A DNA stretch of 64,000 nt, from positions 1,860,001 through 1,924,000 of the forward strand of contig CM074696.1 of the NCBI GenBank assembly GCA_037367355.1, written 5' to 3'. A program made the translations under genes and the position numbers. This DNA is from Neoscytalidium dimidiatum. Taxonomy: Eukaryota; Ascomycota; Dothideomycetes; Botryosphaeriales; Botryosphaeriaceae. Positions within the stretch are counted from its first letter, which is position 1; each line of letters starts with the position of its first letter. This document shows positions 1-12,410 of this stretch, in pieces. The notes beneath the pieces are model-generated. The model was not told where the DNA came from and searched no databases. It worked only from the letters and a program-made list of their open reading frames with translations.

Positions 1-339
1 TAATACGCACTTAGTAGATTCTAGCTAAGAAGCCGCTCTAGTAGGCTAAATTTAATTTCTAGATAAACGCGGGTAATTTTAAAAGATTTCTACTCTTAGA
101 AAATCTAGTAGATTCTAATCTAGGCTAGCTAGACGATACTAACGTATAGTTTGATATCGACTTTCGATAAGAACTTAAAATAGTAGTAGGTAGTCTACTC
201 TCTTTTATAATATTAACGTATCTACTAAATCTTATTCTCTATAATAGAATTAAGCTTAAGTAAATAAGCGAGAACTAAAATACGTAAGTATAATTAGTTA
301 AAGCGGACGTAGAATTAGCTCTCGCTAACTTAAATAGTA

Positions 340-2270
340 CGCTACTATAGATATATTATACTACTTTTAATATATCGATCGCCTTAATAGACGTTATTCT
401 AGCTAACTTTCTATTAACGAGATAGAAGTTTAGCGATCTTCTCGATCGCGGCGTATAGCGAATTAATATAACTAGAAAGACCGCGGTAGTTTATAAGAAG
501 ATTAATACTCTTCCTCTATATAACGTCGATATAGTAGTTAACGAGGATTATATTCTACTAGAGAACGTAATTCTTTTATCTAATCTAGTATACTAAGTTA
601 TCTATCTTTATCTAGAAATAGGCTTTCTTATTCTACGCTAACTATATAATTACTAGCTAGCTAATTTTACTATATTTAGATCTTCGCTTATAATAATCAA
701 GCCGTTAGAAAAACTAGCGATAGTACGCTTTAAAGACGGAAAATTAATATACGGCGTATATAACGGCTATATCTATACGAGAGTAGTAGGTTTCTATAAA
801 ATATATAGTAATAATACGACTAACCCGATAATCTAATATATAAAGATAGTATAGCCTTAGTACGATTTAAATATAAAGAACGAAGAAGTCTATTCCGCCG
901 ATAAGAAAGCTCCTAATATTATCTCGATTAAGAATCGTAAGATCGATTCGAAGAGATACTTACGCTATATAAAGTAGAACGAGAGTTATAAGAAGACTTA
1001 GAAGAAGTACTAGAATAATAAGTTCCTCTATAAGCCTAGATAATATTCGCCTATATATCTAGATACGTAAGACTATAACGCTAAGATAGCGGATAACCTC
1101 TAAGCTAGAAAGAAGATAGGCGAGTATATATTAGTAGTACGTAAAGACGCGAGGGTATATAACCTTCTTCTAGCTAAGAAAATCCTAATATCTACTAAAA
1201 TATCGAAGAATAATAATCTATTAGCTAATATAGACCTACTTACGCTTATAAATAATATCTTAACGAATATTAAGATCGTATTTATTAGAAAGCCCTAGCT
1301 AGTATAAAATACGAAGGCCTAGGCCGATTTCGTTACGAAGTTTAGCGGAGAATATTATAAGATCTTAGTCTATAGTATAATCTTCTTAGTTACCTATAAG
1401 AACTTTAAGAATACTAGAGTAGCTAGAAAGACGGTAAAAAGTTACCGAGTTATACTTAAGATCGAATAAGAATTCCTAGACTAGATTAAGAAACTACTCT
1501 AAAAGAAGATTATACTAATTAATAACTCTCTAGTCGCGATATTAGATTTAGAAAATATTTAAGTATAAGACGTAAACGCCTATATATCCTAGATCGCCTT
1601 TTAAATAACTTAGTAAGCTACGACTATTATAGAGAACTCTAGAAAGGTAATCTTCGAGTCGTTCGAATAGAATATTATAGATATAAGAAAGGCCGCTAAA
1701 GCTATCTAGCGTATAAGCGCTAAAGTTACTAATACTAATTTATATAACGAGTTAAACGACTAAGTTAATTATCTAGAAGCTCTAATCGCTAATTAGTAGA
1801 ATATTCTAGTAAACGATTATACTAGCTAGATTATAAACTACGAAACTAGCCTATAGAATTTAGCTAATATAGTTAAAGCGGTATCTAGCTAAATATATAA
1901 TAAAAGTAAAGTAATAACTCTTTTAGAGGATAGCGTATTAAAGAACGTAGCGCTAATTAAAGCGCTAGAAGAATAGTTCTAGGCGGTTAAGAACTAGTAG
2001 ACTAAAAAGAGGCTAGAATAAGATATTAAGAACGATACTATAGCGTAATAGAGTTATTAAAACCTAGTAACGAGTACTTCTAGTAAGCGAGAAGTAGAAA
2101 GCCTCTTCTAATCTCTATAGAAGAAGAAAAGAACTAAGTTAATTAATCTTATAACTTAAATACCGGAAGCGTTACTAAGTATCGATAGTAACTCTAAATC
2201 GTCTTTCTTAGACGAGTACTAAGGCGTCTAGTTTCGCTAACTACTACTATATAACTAATAGTAGATAGTT
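340..2270 (+). pseudogene. RIP-killed long reading frame, gag/coiled-coil-like
   Basis: From about 660 to 2270 one can follow a plus-strand translation whose interruptions are TAA and TAG, mostly where glutamine (CAA/CAG) or tryptophan would be expected. The distal half (about 1560-2270) reads as a lysine/glutamate/leucine-rich, probably helical protein ending in a serine-rich tail. I do not recognise a domain. A Gag-like or accessory protein of a transposon is possible but unproven. Exact ends and frame changes cannot be fixed by eye. Confidence 0.4.
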
Positions 2271-2999
2271 AAAACCCTATAGTTTAGAGCTCTATATAAT
2301 AAAAGCTTTTTACTATAGTATATAATAATAATAAGATACTTATAACTATTATCTCTATCTAATATAATACTTCTAGCTATTAGTCGGCTATCTACGGTAA
2401 GATAATACTTATATAAAAAAAAAAAAAGAGACGCGATTAGATACTCTTATACGGAACGTATATCTACGCGGTTAAAAGGACTAACGGGGCCTAGTAGAGG
2501 CTAAGTAGAAGAAATAATAGTTTAGAAATAAAGAAATATCTAAGCGTAGAACGAATTAGTAATCCGTAAGCGAGTTTTACTTTTTTTAAGTTTATTATTA
2601 TTTGTTTTTTTTCTTTAGCTTCTACGTATTATAAGAGAAGCGTAATAAATCGCGATCTATTAAATCGTTATCCCCTAGATATTACGATACGTAGAAAAGA
2701 AATTATAGAAAAGAAACGATAGAGCGATCCGCTCTATAATAGTGGACCGCTATTTAAATAGTTACGATTAACTATATATATATATTTACGTATTAAGATC
2801 TCTACTTCTAATTCGTAATTCCTACTAGTAATAGCCGTCTAAAAAGTTATTATAGTTATAATAGAGTATCTTATTCTTTAGTAGAATACTATTTAGAATA
2901 AAGATCTTTTTATTATATTATAATAGACTATCTAGATCTTTAAACTAATAGTTTATAGTAAGAAACTCTACTAGCTTTACGCGTATTACTTAACTATTA

Positions 3000-5900
3000 A
3001 TATTTAGTTATTAAGCCTTATAGATTAGCGATATAAGAGTCTTTAGAGACTCTTCTACTTAGAAATATTTACTAGTAGTAGTTACTACTACTACTTAGTA
3101 AAATATAAAGCTAAAGTATAGCCTAGTACTAGTAAGTTTATACGTTATACGTATACTACTCGTAAAGTCCTTATAAATATACTCGACCGCCCTAGATTTT
3201 ATAGGTATGCCAGCGGTATTCTCTAGTAAGAAAAGAGTAAAAAATAAGCTCTTAGATTAGCTAGTATTAGTATAAGTATTTCTTATATATAATTTATATA
3301 CGTCTCGTACGATTAGAATAGTAGCCTTAAAAGTATTTTCTATAATTTTTATACTCGTAGTTTTTACTATAACGTAGATAGTATAGCGTCTAAAATCGCC
3401 TTCTTTTTAACTTTCTTAAAACCTAATATATAGTTAAGCCGCTAGCTAAGAGAGTTTACTAGATTTAAAGCTTCTAGCTTATATTTAATCTTAAAGTCGA
3501 ACCGCGCTAGCTTTTTAATATAGTATACTTATTAGCTTATAAGGCTTTTAATAGTTATAAAGTACTTAAGATTATTATAATTATAGAGTACGCGTATAGC
3601 GTAGAAAGCGTATATAAGATAATATTACTATAGTTAAAAGCCGGCTATAATTATAAGGAGTTTCTTATTATAGATATTATATTTTACTTCTATCTTAGTA
3701 AGCTTCTAGCTATAGTAGATAATAGATAACTAGTACTTTTAGTTATCCTTTTATATATAGAGCTAAAGTAGAATATCTTTAATAGCGAAGTCTAATATAT
3801 TTATAATTATTATTAGTAGAAGCTTAGAGTTAAAATAATAAAATACTAGCTTTTATATAAAGACGGCTTTAAGTATATAAAAAGTATACGCCGCGGTATT
3901 AATCTACTAGAAGAGAAGATATTACTTAATAAAGTTCTTTTATATAGAACGTTTCTTCGCGTTTATATTTAGTAGCCGTTAAGCCTTCTATAGAAGATTA
4001 TTAAGAAGCTTCGCGATAGATAAGTAGTTCTATATAAAGCGTCTATAGAAGTTAATAAAGTCTAAAAATACTTAAACGCCTTAATATAAGATAGACTCTA
4101 GCTATTCTTAAATAGCTCTAACGCGTTTCTAGTCTATAGTAATACTTTAGAGAGTTATAATAAATTCTAGAAACTTAGCTCTAGTAGTATAGAAGATATA
4201 TTTAGATAACTTAGTATATAAGTTTTAATTATAGAGGCGTTATAGTACTATATATATATATTATATATATTTCTCTTTATTTTTTAAGTAGATAAGGATA
4301 TCGTCTAGATAGATAACGTAGATAGTATCTATAAGGCTATCTAGCGCTTAATAGATATAGCTTTAAAAAATAGCGGACGCGTTAACTAGACTAAAAAATA
4401 TAATAAGATATTTAAAAAGATTATAGTACGTCTTAAATATAGTTTTCTACTCGTTACTTTTATAGATATAGATTCTATAATAGGCGTTACGTAAATTAAG
4501 TTTAGTAAAGACTTTTATATAAGATATATAGTCTAATAGCTTACTAATAAAAGATAAAAAATAGTAATATTTAATTATAATCTTATTAAGGCCCCTATAA
4601 TTAATATATAGTCGTATAGTCTTATTAGGCTTAGAGATAAAGAGAATAGACACGCTAGTAAAAGACTTACTAGGCCTAATCTAGCTCTTTTTAAGAGTCT
4701 TATCTAAGTACTCTTAAAGAATCTAAAGCTCGTAGAGTAATAGATTATAAATAGATATTTATAAAGAAAAAGTTCTATCTAGTAATTTAATAGCGTAGTT
4801 ATACTTAGTATTAAAAGCGAGTACGCTAGTTAACTCGTCTAAAAAGACGTCTAAAAGATCTATATAATACGGAGATAACTATTTAATAGAAATACTTATT
4901 ACGGCTACTATAAAAAATACTCTAATAGAGCTAAGACTAAAGTACGTATTATATATAAGAGCTATATAGCGTACGGCTACGTATCTTATAAGCGTTACTT
5001 AAGATACTAGAAGGTACTCTAGATTTTAGTTATTTTTATTCTATATTTCTAGAACGTTCTTTAGAGTAAGTATCGGTTTCTAATAAAGATAATATACTTT
5101 CTTATCTTTTTTAAAATTAGCGAGAAAGTCTTTAGACGTCTATAAATAGATATACTAAAAAGAGTTATTAGACTAAGTAAAAATACTAGTTAAGAAGTTA
5201 AATAACGGTCTTATATTTCTAAACTAGTTTATATCTAAAATAGTATTAAAGCTAGTAATATTAGTACTTTAGAAGAATAGCGCTTTAGTTATACGCTACT
5301 TACTAGTACTATTAGTAACTATTATTAAAAGTTAGTAGTAGTTATATATAGTAATTAAGATATTATTTATCGCGCTTATATTAAGCTTAAGAGTTAAATT
5401 TAAAAGAAGTATTTATATTCTTTAAATAGTATATTAGGCTATTAAGTTTATTATAGAATCTATATTTAGTAAAGTCTTTAGAATATATATTCTATTAAAT
5501 AAGTATACGAGAATATTAATAATAATTCTTAAGTTAGAGCCGTTATTATACGATTCTAGTAGTAACTAGTCTAAAGCGACTACTAGAGTTTTTCTTTTTC
5601 TATATTACTATTTTTTTTAGTAGCGTTAACTCGCTAGTTACTCTTTTTATAGAAGTCTTCTCTTCTATAGAGATAGATACGTTCTTTATATAAAAAACTT
5701 ACGATAGAAACGCGCTTAGACTCTATAAAGCTAGCGCTTTAGATAGAATCTTTTAATTAATACTTACCGCGGTTTTAGAAAGCGAATCTACTACTCTAGT
5801 TAGATTTACTTAAAGCTACGTTACTATAGACGCGTTTATAAGTTAAGTAGTCCTTCTTAAATAGACTATTAGCGTCTTTTATAAGAGTTTAGAGGTCTAT

Positions 5901-6000
5901 AATAAACTTATAATATAAGATAATTTTATAGAAGTTCTTAAGTATCGTTATATTATATAAGTAGTTACCCTAAAAAAGCTTCTTACGATAGACGTCTAGA
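3000..6000 (-). pseudogene. RIP-killed Ty3/Gypsy polymerase relic
   Basis: On the minus strand at about 4665-4265 the translation follows the Ty3/Gypsy reverse transcriptase. It shows the fingers motif SKPNKTIRLYINYRGLNK, then KVFTKLNLRNAYYRI, then a degraded palm block, and the catalytic YLDDILIY is intact. Stops replace the tryptophan after the NE dipeptide and two glutamine positions, as RIP predicts. The only ATG-less open stretch of note is 4447-4653. RNase H and integrase would lie at lower coordinates and protease/Gag at higher ones, but I could not recognise them reliably, so the outer limits are approximate. Confidence 0.7.
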
Positions 6001-6458
6001 AAATACGAGTAGTAGAAGTTTATTAGAAGTACTTTATTAAGAATCTTATATAAAAACTACTTTATTAGACTTTTAAGTCGCGTATAAAGCGCCTAGTACT
6101 TAGTACTAAAGCGTATTATTACTCTCTAAAAGTTTAGAGTATTATTAAATCTACGTATAGTAGAGTCTTTAATAATATTCTAAATAATATAAATAAACTT
6201 ATTATATAGAAGATCGCTCTTTTTACTATTCTCTAACCGCTAATATATAGAGTTAGTAAGATTAGTATACTTTTTAAGACTATAAAAAGTCTAATAGATT
6301 CGCTTTATATAATTATAATTATTTATATATATAAAGGCGAAGATAATTTAGACCTTACGGTTTTAAGCCTTAAAGGCGAACTATATTACCGTCTCTAAGA
6401 TAGATATTTAGTATTTCTATAGGCGCTCGTATATCTTATTAAAGGTACGTATTACTTC

Positions 6459-7705
6459 GAATATACTAGAAATATAAGTCGCCTACGTATTAAATTTAAG
6501 TAGCTTATAGCGTATAAGTATAATACGATTCTATAAAGCGTTAATTATATAGTTTAACTATTAAATCTCTTCTATAGTAACGCCTAGATTTATATTAAAA
6601 AACTTATTTAGTTTAGCTTATAGTTACTTAATATATTCTTTATAACTTAGAGGTTTATTAGTAGCTCTTTCTACGTTACTTTTAGTTATTAGATCTACTC
6701 TAGAAGTAAGAGTACTAAAGAGGATACTATTTATAGAGTTCTCGCCCGCTATATATAGGATATTTATAAGAAGTACGCTACTTTTCGAGTACGAAAAAAA
6801 GCGCGTATCGACTATCTTAAACCGACTATTTAAGTAAAAGAATTTAAATATAAGAACTAGATATAAATAGAGAGTTTAAGAATAGTATAAGAGGGTCTCT
6901 ATTAGATAATAGATAAATTCTTAGAGAATTTAAGGGGCTTATTAGGCGGGACTTATATATAGGCGAGTAGTAAGCGAGGTTATATAACCCGTATAGACCG
7001 TACTAAAACTTCGTATAAAAGCTAATAGCTTCTTATATATAAGTAGTAGAAAGTTCTATATTTAGAGTCTTTATAATATACTAGAGATATAAGTTATCTA
7101 TATATTAATATTAGATAGCCTACGGCGTATAAGCGTAATACGATTTTATAAAGCGTCGATTATTTAGTTTAACTACTAGATCTCTTCTATAGTAGTATCT
7201 AGATTTATATTAAGAAGTCTATTTAGTATAGTTTAAAGCTATTTAATATATTCTTTATAACTTAGTAGTTTATTAATAGTCCTCTCTACTCTAGTTTTAG
7301 TTATTAGATTTATTCTAGAAGTAAAAGTACTAGAGAAAGTATTATTTATAAAGGCTTTACCCGCTATACGTAGAATATTTATAGAGTACGCGCTATTTTA
7401 TAATTATAAGAAAGAGCGCGTATTAACTATCTTAAACCAGCTATTTAAGTTAAAGAATTTAAATATAAAGACTAGATATAAATAGAGAGTTTAAATAATA
7501 GTATAAGAGGTTCTCTATTAAATAATAGACGAATTTTTAGAGGATTCGAGAATAAAAGCTCGTTAGACGAGACTTATATATAGGCGAGCGGCTAAGTAAG
7601 GTTACGTAACCTATACGGGCCGCGCTAGAACTTCGTAGAGGGGCCGAAGGCTTCTCGTATACGAGTAGTAGAAAGTCTTATATTTAGAGTCCTTATAAAA
7701 TCCTA
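6459..7705. repeat. Two tandem ~615-bp diverged repeat copies
   Basis: Two direct copies of a unit of about 615 bp lie head to tail, roughly 6459-7075 and 7076-7700. Matching landmarks are the block around AATACGATTCTATAAAGCG (ends 6540) and its partner ending 7155, the two ATATTCTTTATAACTTAG blocks, and the two AGTAGTAGAAAG blocks near 7046 and 7663. The copies differ mainly by C/T and G/A changes. They could be a duplicated internal segment or the relic of paired LTRs. Confidence 0.7.
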
Positions 7706-10566
7706 CTAATTTAGACTAAAAACGGCCTACTATAAGATAGCTAGAAGGGAAAAAGCTTTACGCTAAAAGAAACGTTATTTTTATTTTCTTCTAACGTATA
7801 AATCGAAAATAACTAGATAAACTACTAGCCGGATCTAAGCTAGAAGTAGCTAATTCTAGATAAAATAGAGCTCGAATAAACGTATTTAAATCTAATAAAA
7901 AGAACTACGCTTAGACCTAACTTAATATCTTAATAGATTATAATTTAGGCCTATAAAGTATTCCCCGAAGCCTTTTATTTTATCTATTCGAATCTATTTA
8001 AATATAGATACTATCTAAAGTACTAGAGATAAGTAATAGAGATAATTTTAAAGAAATCTAATAAGCTAGACCTTATAAATCTAAAGACTTATAGGGTTAT
8101 TTCTTTATTAAATTATTTAGAAAAAGTACTCGAATAAATAATAGCTAAACGCCTTAGTTTTTTAGCGGAAACTATAAATCTAATCTACCCTACTTAAATA
8201 GAAAGAAGACTTAAAAAATCTACTATAGATATCTACTTTATTCTTATAAATTTAGTAGAGGAAAATTAAAAGGTAAAGCTAAAAATATCTACGCTATTTC
8301 TAGACGTACGCGGCGTATACGATTATATTATATAAGAATAACTTCTAGAAATTCTAAGAAAGCTAAAGCTTTTAACTAACCTACTTATATAGATTAGAAC
8401 TTTCTTAAATTCCTAATAACTATACTCTAGTTTTAATAGAAATATAGAAGAATTTAATAACGTAGAAACGGATATATTATAAGAAAGCTTTATTTCGCCG
8501 ATACTATTTCTAATATATATTCGAGATCTATTTTAAATAAACTCCGCTATCTATTTATCTTACGTTAACGATATCTCTTTAATAGTAAGCTCGAAAAGCT
8601 AGAAAAAGAATATTAAGATACTAGAAAGAGAAGCGGAAAGACTCTATAAACTAAACGTAGAAAATACTATATAATTCGACCTTAAAAAAACCGAATTAAT
8701 ATATTTTTCTAAAGAGAAAACGATAAGAGATTCTACTTTAAAACTATCTACGGGTTTAGTTATAAAGTATAAGAATCTAGTCTAATATCTAAGAGTTTTC
8801 TTAGATCTATTTCTTAATTTTAAGAAATACGTCGATATTAGAATAAGCTAAGCTCGTTCGAGCCTCTTAAAGATAAATCAACTAGCTAATATTAAAAACG
8901 GACTAAAATCTAACGTAGTATAATAGTTATACTTAGCCTATATTATCTTTATTTCTAACTACGACTTCGTTTTATACTAGAATAACTAAGCGAATTTTAA
9001 ATAAAAAGCTATAATACTCTAGAATCTAGCTCTACGAAAGATATTAGGCGTTTTTAAAACCGCTCTAGTTATCCTTCTTAAAATAGAAGCTATAATTCTA
9101 TTCTTAGAAATCCGCTTAGAAAATAACCTCTAATTCTACGCTCTATAAAGTCTTAAATTAAACTAAAAATACTTAATTTAAAGCCTTCTAGAAAGAGAAA
9201 GCGAATATAAAAGTAAGCTCGTTAAAAAAATTAGAGACTTTCTAAAAGATAAACTATATAACCTTAAAATAATTAATTCTTTCTACTTTCTATTTTAGAA
9301 GATATCTACCTTTTACTTAGTTAAAGTCTCTAAACTCTTAAAAGAAGAATAAGCTAAAAAATATTTAAACGAACTTAAAAATCCTTTAGATAACCTAATT
9401 TCTATCTATATAGACGCTAGTTTAATTTTAAATAAAACTAGAATAGAATTAGTAGTTTTTATAGATAGAAACGACTTTATTCTTAAAGATAAAACTACTA
9501 TTATAATAGAAAATATTAAGAATAATAACCTAGTTTATAACGGCGAACTAGAGGCTCTTACGAAAGCCCTCGAACTCGTAGTTAGAAACGGATATACTAA
9601 TAAAGATATTAGAGTCTACGTAGATAACTAGGCCGCGCTCTATTATCTAAAAATACTATCTAGAAATCTAGAATAATAAGCGTAAATATAAGCTTTAAAT
9701 ATAGCTAAAACGCTTATTCTTAACGGAAATTTAGTTTAATTAGAATAGGTTCCTAGCTATTTTAATATACGCGGTAATAAAGAAGTAGATTCCCTAGCTA
9801 AATACGCCTATAAAATAAACCCGAATAACGAAGCTACTAGCTACGTATTCTTTCGAATACTAACGTAAGTAGACTTTATTAATTTATAGTAAAAAATAGT
9901 AAATAAGTAAGTAAAAATAGCCTTTAAAGAGTCTTATCTACGGCGGTTTAACTAGAAAATAAAACGTAAGCTAATAGATCTCTTTACGAAGAGAGAAACT
10001 AGCTTTATATTTTATTAGCTTAAAATAGAATACGGCTACTTTAAGTTCTATTTAAACCGCTTTAGATTAAACCCCTCTAGTTATTATCTATATAATAATA
10101 CGGCTAAATAAACCTCTTAGTATCTAATTCTAGACTATAAAAAGTATCGACTTAAAAGAGAAGATATATATACTAATCTAAAAATAAAAAACCCCTCTCT
10201 AGATCTCGTTTTTAATACTAAAAATAGACGGAAGACTCTTCTAAGCTTTCTATTAATAACTAAAATAGCTATCTAAAAGTAGCTATTAGAACTTACTTTA
10301 ATAGAAGTCTAAATATATACTTTTAAAAAAAACTAACTTTAATCTCTCTTTATAAAGAAACGTTATCTTCTATTTTTCTTAGCGTTATTCTCTACTTCTT
10401 CTACTCTTCTACTTACTTTCTTATTTCTTTCTAAAAAGTACTAGCTTAGCCCCTACTATTTCTAGACTTCTTTTTAAAGAAAATTAGAATAAAATCCTAA
10501 TTAAAATACTAAACTAAATATATTAGTAGATTAGCTATCTTTTATAAGCTTAGCTTATATAAGAAC

Positions 10567-10598
<32 letters not shown>

Positions 10599-10600
10599 TC
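7705..10600 (+). pseudogene. RIP-killed Tad1-like LINE ORF2 (RT and RNase H)
   Basis: Plus-strand frames from about 7850 to 9870 read as a non-LTR retrotransposon polymerase of the Tad1 group. Around 8080-8150 there is a KTYRVISLLNYLEKVLE-type block. The palm motif reads YVNDIS near 8560-8577 where YVDD is expected. An RNase H domain follows at about 9400-9850, with a YIDAS start, a NGELEAL block near 9540 and an IRGNKEVDSLAKYA block near 9765. Q and W codons are replaced by TAG/TAA. The sequence ends in (TAAA)n at about 10,571-10,596, as expected of a LINE 3' tail. The upstream endonuclease is missing, so the copy is 5' truncated. Confidence 0.8.
10571..10596 (+). repeat. (TAAA)n tract, probable LINE 3' tail
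   Basis: Seven or so perfect AAAT units lie just downstream of the RNase H and 3' region of the LINE relic. The position and orientation fit the tail of a target-primed retrotransposon. Confidence 0.6.
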
Positions 10601-10930
10601 TAATTTAGAAAGCTACTAAATACTTATCTAGCGGTCTAATTTACTATTTAAGCTTTAAGAGCCTAATATAGTTAACTTCTATATTAATTTAGATAATTAT
10701 TAGTAATAGACTTTTATATATAATATCTAGTTATTACTTATTCTCTCTTTCTTCTTATATCTACTTAAGAAAAACCTTTTAACTAGTTTTCTTCTTTTAA
10801 GATATTAGATTCTTAGAGATAGAGGCCGTCTATTATACTCTATAGATATAGGCGATCTATTTTTAGACTAGATTAGTAAATATTGCTAATCGAATTATTA
10901 ACTAACTAGATAATAGTATTAGCTTTAAAA

Positions 10931-11506
10931 ATTAGTTAGCTGGGCGCGGCCGAAGCCGGGTTACATCTAAAACTTTAGTTCTCCTGGCTTTCCTTACTAG
11001 GGGTCGCGGCGAACATTTAAAGCAGCCGTATCTACGTTAGAGAGTGATAAGGCATTCGGTAAAAATGGGCAGAGGTTAATCCAGTCTTATAGCATACCTT
11101 AAGATCCCTTGACTAATTCCCCATGCAGACAAAAAAAGGATTCGTTTGACGAAGGCCGATGACGCTTCTATATGCGGATATGTAGAGGTGCGTTGAGCAA
11201 TAAGAATTAGACTTGCTATTTCCACTAACATCATATAGTACACGACATCGCGACTGCTTTCCATTCCATGCGAACTCCGGTTGCGAATATACGAGTTGTT
11301 GTTGGACAAGCCCGCGCCGATACCTACTCCCGGTTTCAAAAGTCACTGCAAACCACCTGGGAAGGCTCGTTGTTTCGGTCCGCTCCAAACCTGTCGTCTT
11401 GTTTACAACGAGTTCCTGGAGTTCGCATACAGGGACATCAACCTCGGAGCCCGGACCCAACCAACTCTTTCGAATTTTGCTAATTCCCGAATAACACGAC
11501 CCAAAG
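10931..11506. other. Transition zone without recognised gene
   Basis: Base composition switches to balanced GC within a few tens of bases near 10,930. Short open frames on both strands here overlap each other and none shows a recognisable domain or a convincing start. Confidence 0.5.
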
Positions 11507-12073
11507 ATGGAAAGCATGTTTGATCACCTGGTTCGAACAGTGTCATTGAAATACAAGCAAAATTTTAGCTTCAGCGCAGGTCTGAAAGACGTCATAGGGT
11601 ACGCGAACTTCTTGCTGGGCCGGTACTGTAAGGTCCACATTATCGACGTCCGTATCAGGATTGAGGACCACAAGTACTTCCTCTACAAGCAGAGTTTGGA
11701 GCCAGGCCCTATGAAAGCTGTTCTTGCAGGCTTAAACACGTCAATTCCACGGGAGCTTAAGATTCGTCTGGAATTTGCCAATCAAGTGTATGTTCCATGG
11801 AACAAAATGGCTTATGGTAGTCCTGAGGACTTCCAGGAAGCGCTTGAGGCTGCAATACAACAGTGGAAGAAGTGGAACGGAGAGGAAGAAGAATTTGACA
11901 AAGATGAAGTTTTGGAGGAAGAGGATGAAGAATGGGATGAAGGAGCGGAAGAAGAGATGAAGAACGGGACGAAGAGTAAGAAGAGGACGAAGGCGACAAA
12001 AGGTCACAAGCGGAAGACGGGTGGCAAGTGGACGAGAGGCAACTGGTTTCTCAAGCCTGTATTTGACTGAATC
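11507..12073 (+). CDS. Hypothetical acidic-tail protein, 187 aa
   Basis: An uninterrupted frame begins at an ATG with acceptable context (AAAGATGG) and ends with TGA at 12,071. The first ~125 residues look like a folded domain rich in aromatic and hydrophobic residues. They are followed by a glutamate/aspartate-rich segment (about 125-150) and a lysine-rich tail (about 150-172), an arrangement common in nuclear proteins. No family is recognised. It is the first gene-like sequence after the RIP block. A single-exon, lineage-specific gene is the simplest reading, but it could also be the last exon of a longer gene. Confidence 0.5.
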
Positions 12074-12410
12074 CTGAGACATTCATTTATTCGGCCCCGT
12101 GGCCAGCTCCATCCCGTTGGCCATGCTCTTCTTCACAGGAGGGAGAATTGGGCATAGAAGCAGGAAATAGAGAGATAGGAGGTGGTTGGTAAGTTGACGA
12201 TTGTGTCCCATTCCTATACATTGAAGCGGTCAGCGCGGAAGAGTCGATGGGACCAGTGCCAGCGGGAAGCGAATTTCCAGCAGGGTCTGGATGACCAGTA
12301 CGGTTCCACTGTAGCGACCCACACGGCGGCTCGAGCGCAAACGGAGGTTCGTTAAGGTTGTAAAAAAGCAGATACGCTGTTGGAATTAGCGTCTTGTGTC
12401 AAGCTTACGT

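Larger units (their letters stand above)
1..10930. repeat. RIP-degraded AT-rich repeat block
   Basis: The whole stretch is AT-rich and nearly devoid of CpA and TpG: I found only about ten in 10.9 kb by eye, for example near 701, 2742, 3207, 7438 and 8878. TpA is very abundant and CpG is still common. That is the signature of repeat-induced point mutation (C to T at CpA on both strands) taken close to saturation, not of CpG methylation decay. ATG is almost absent as a result, so normal gene finding fails here. Translations in the right frame still show LINE and Gypsy reverse transcriptases, with glutamine and tryptophan codons turned into TAA/TAG. No functional gene is supported in this block. 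Confidence 0.93.
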
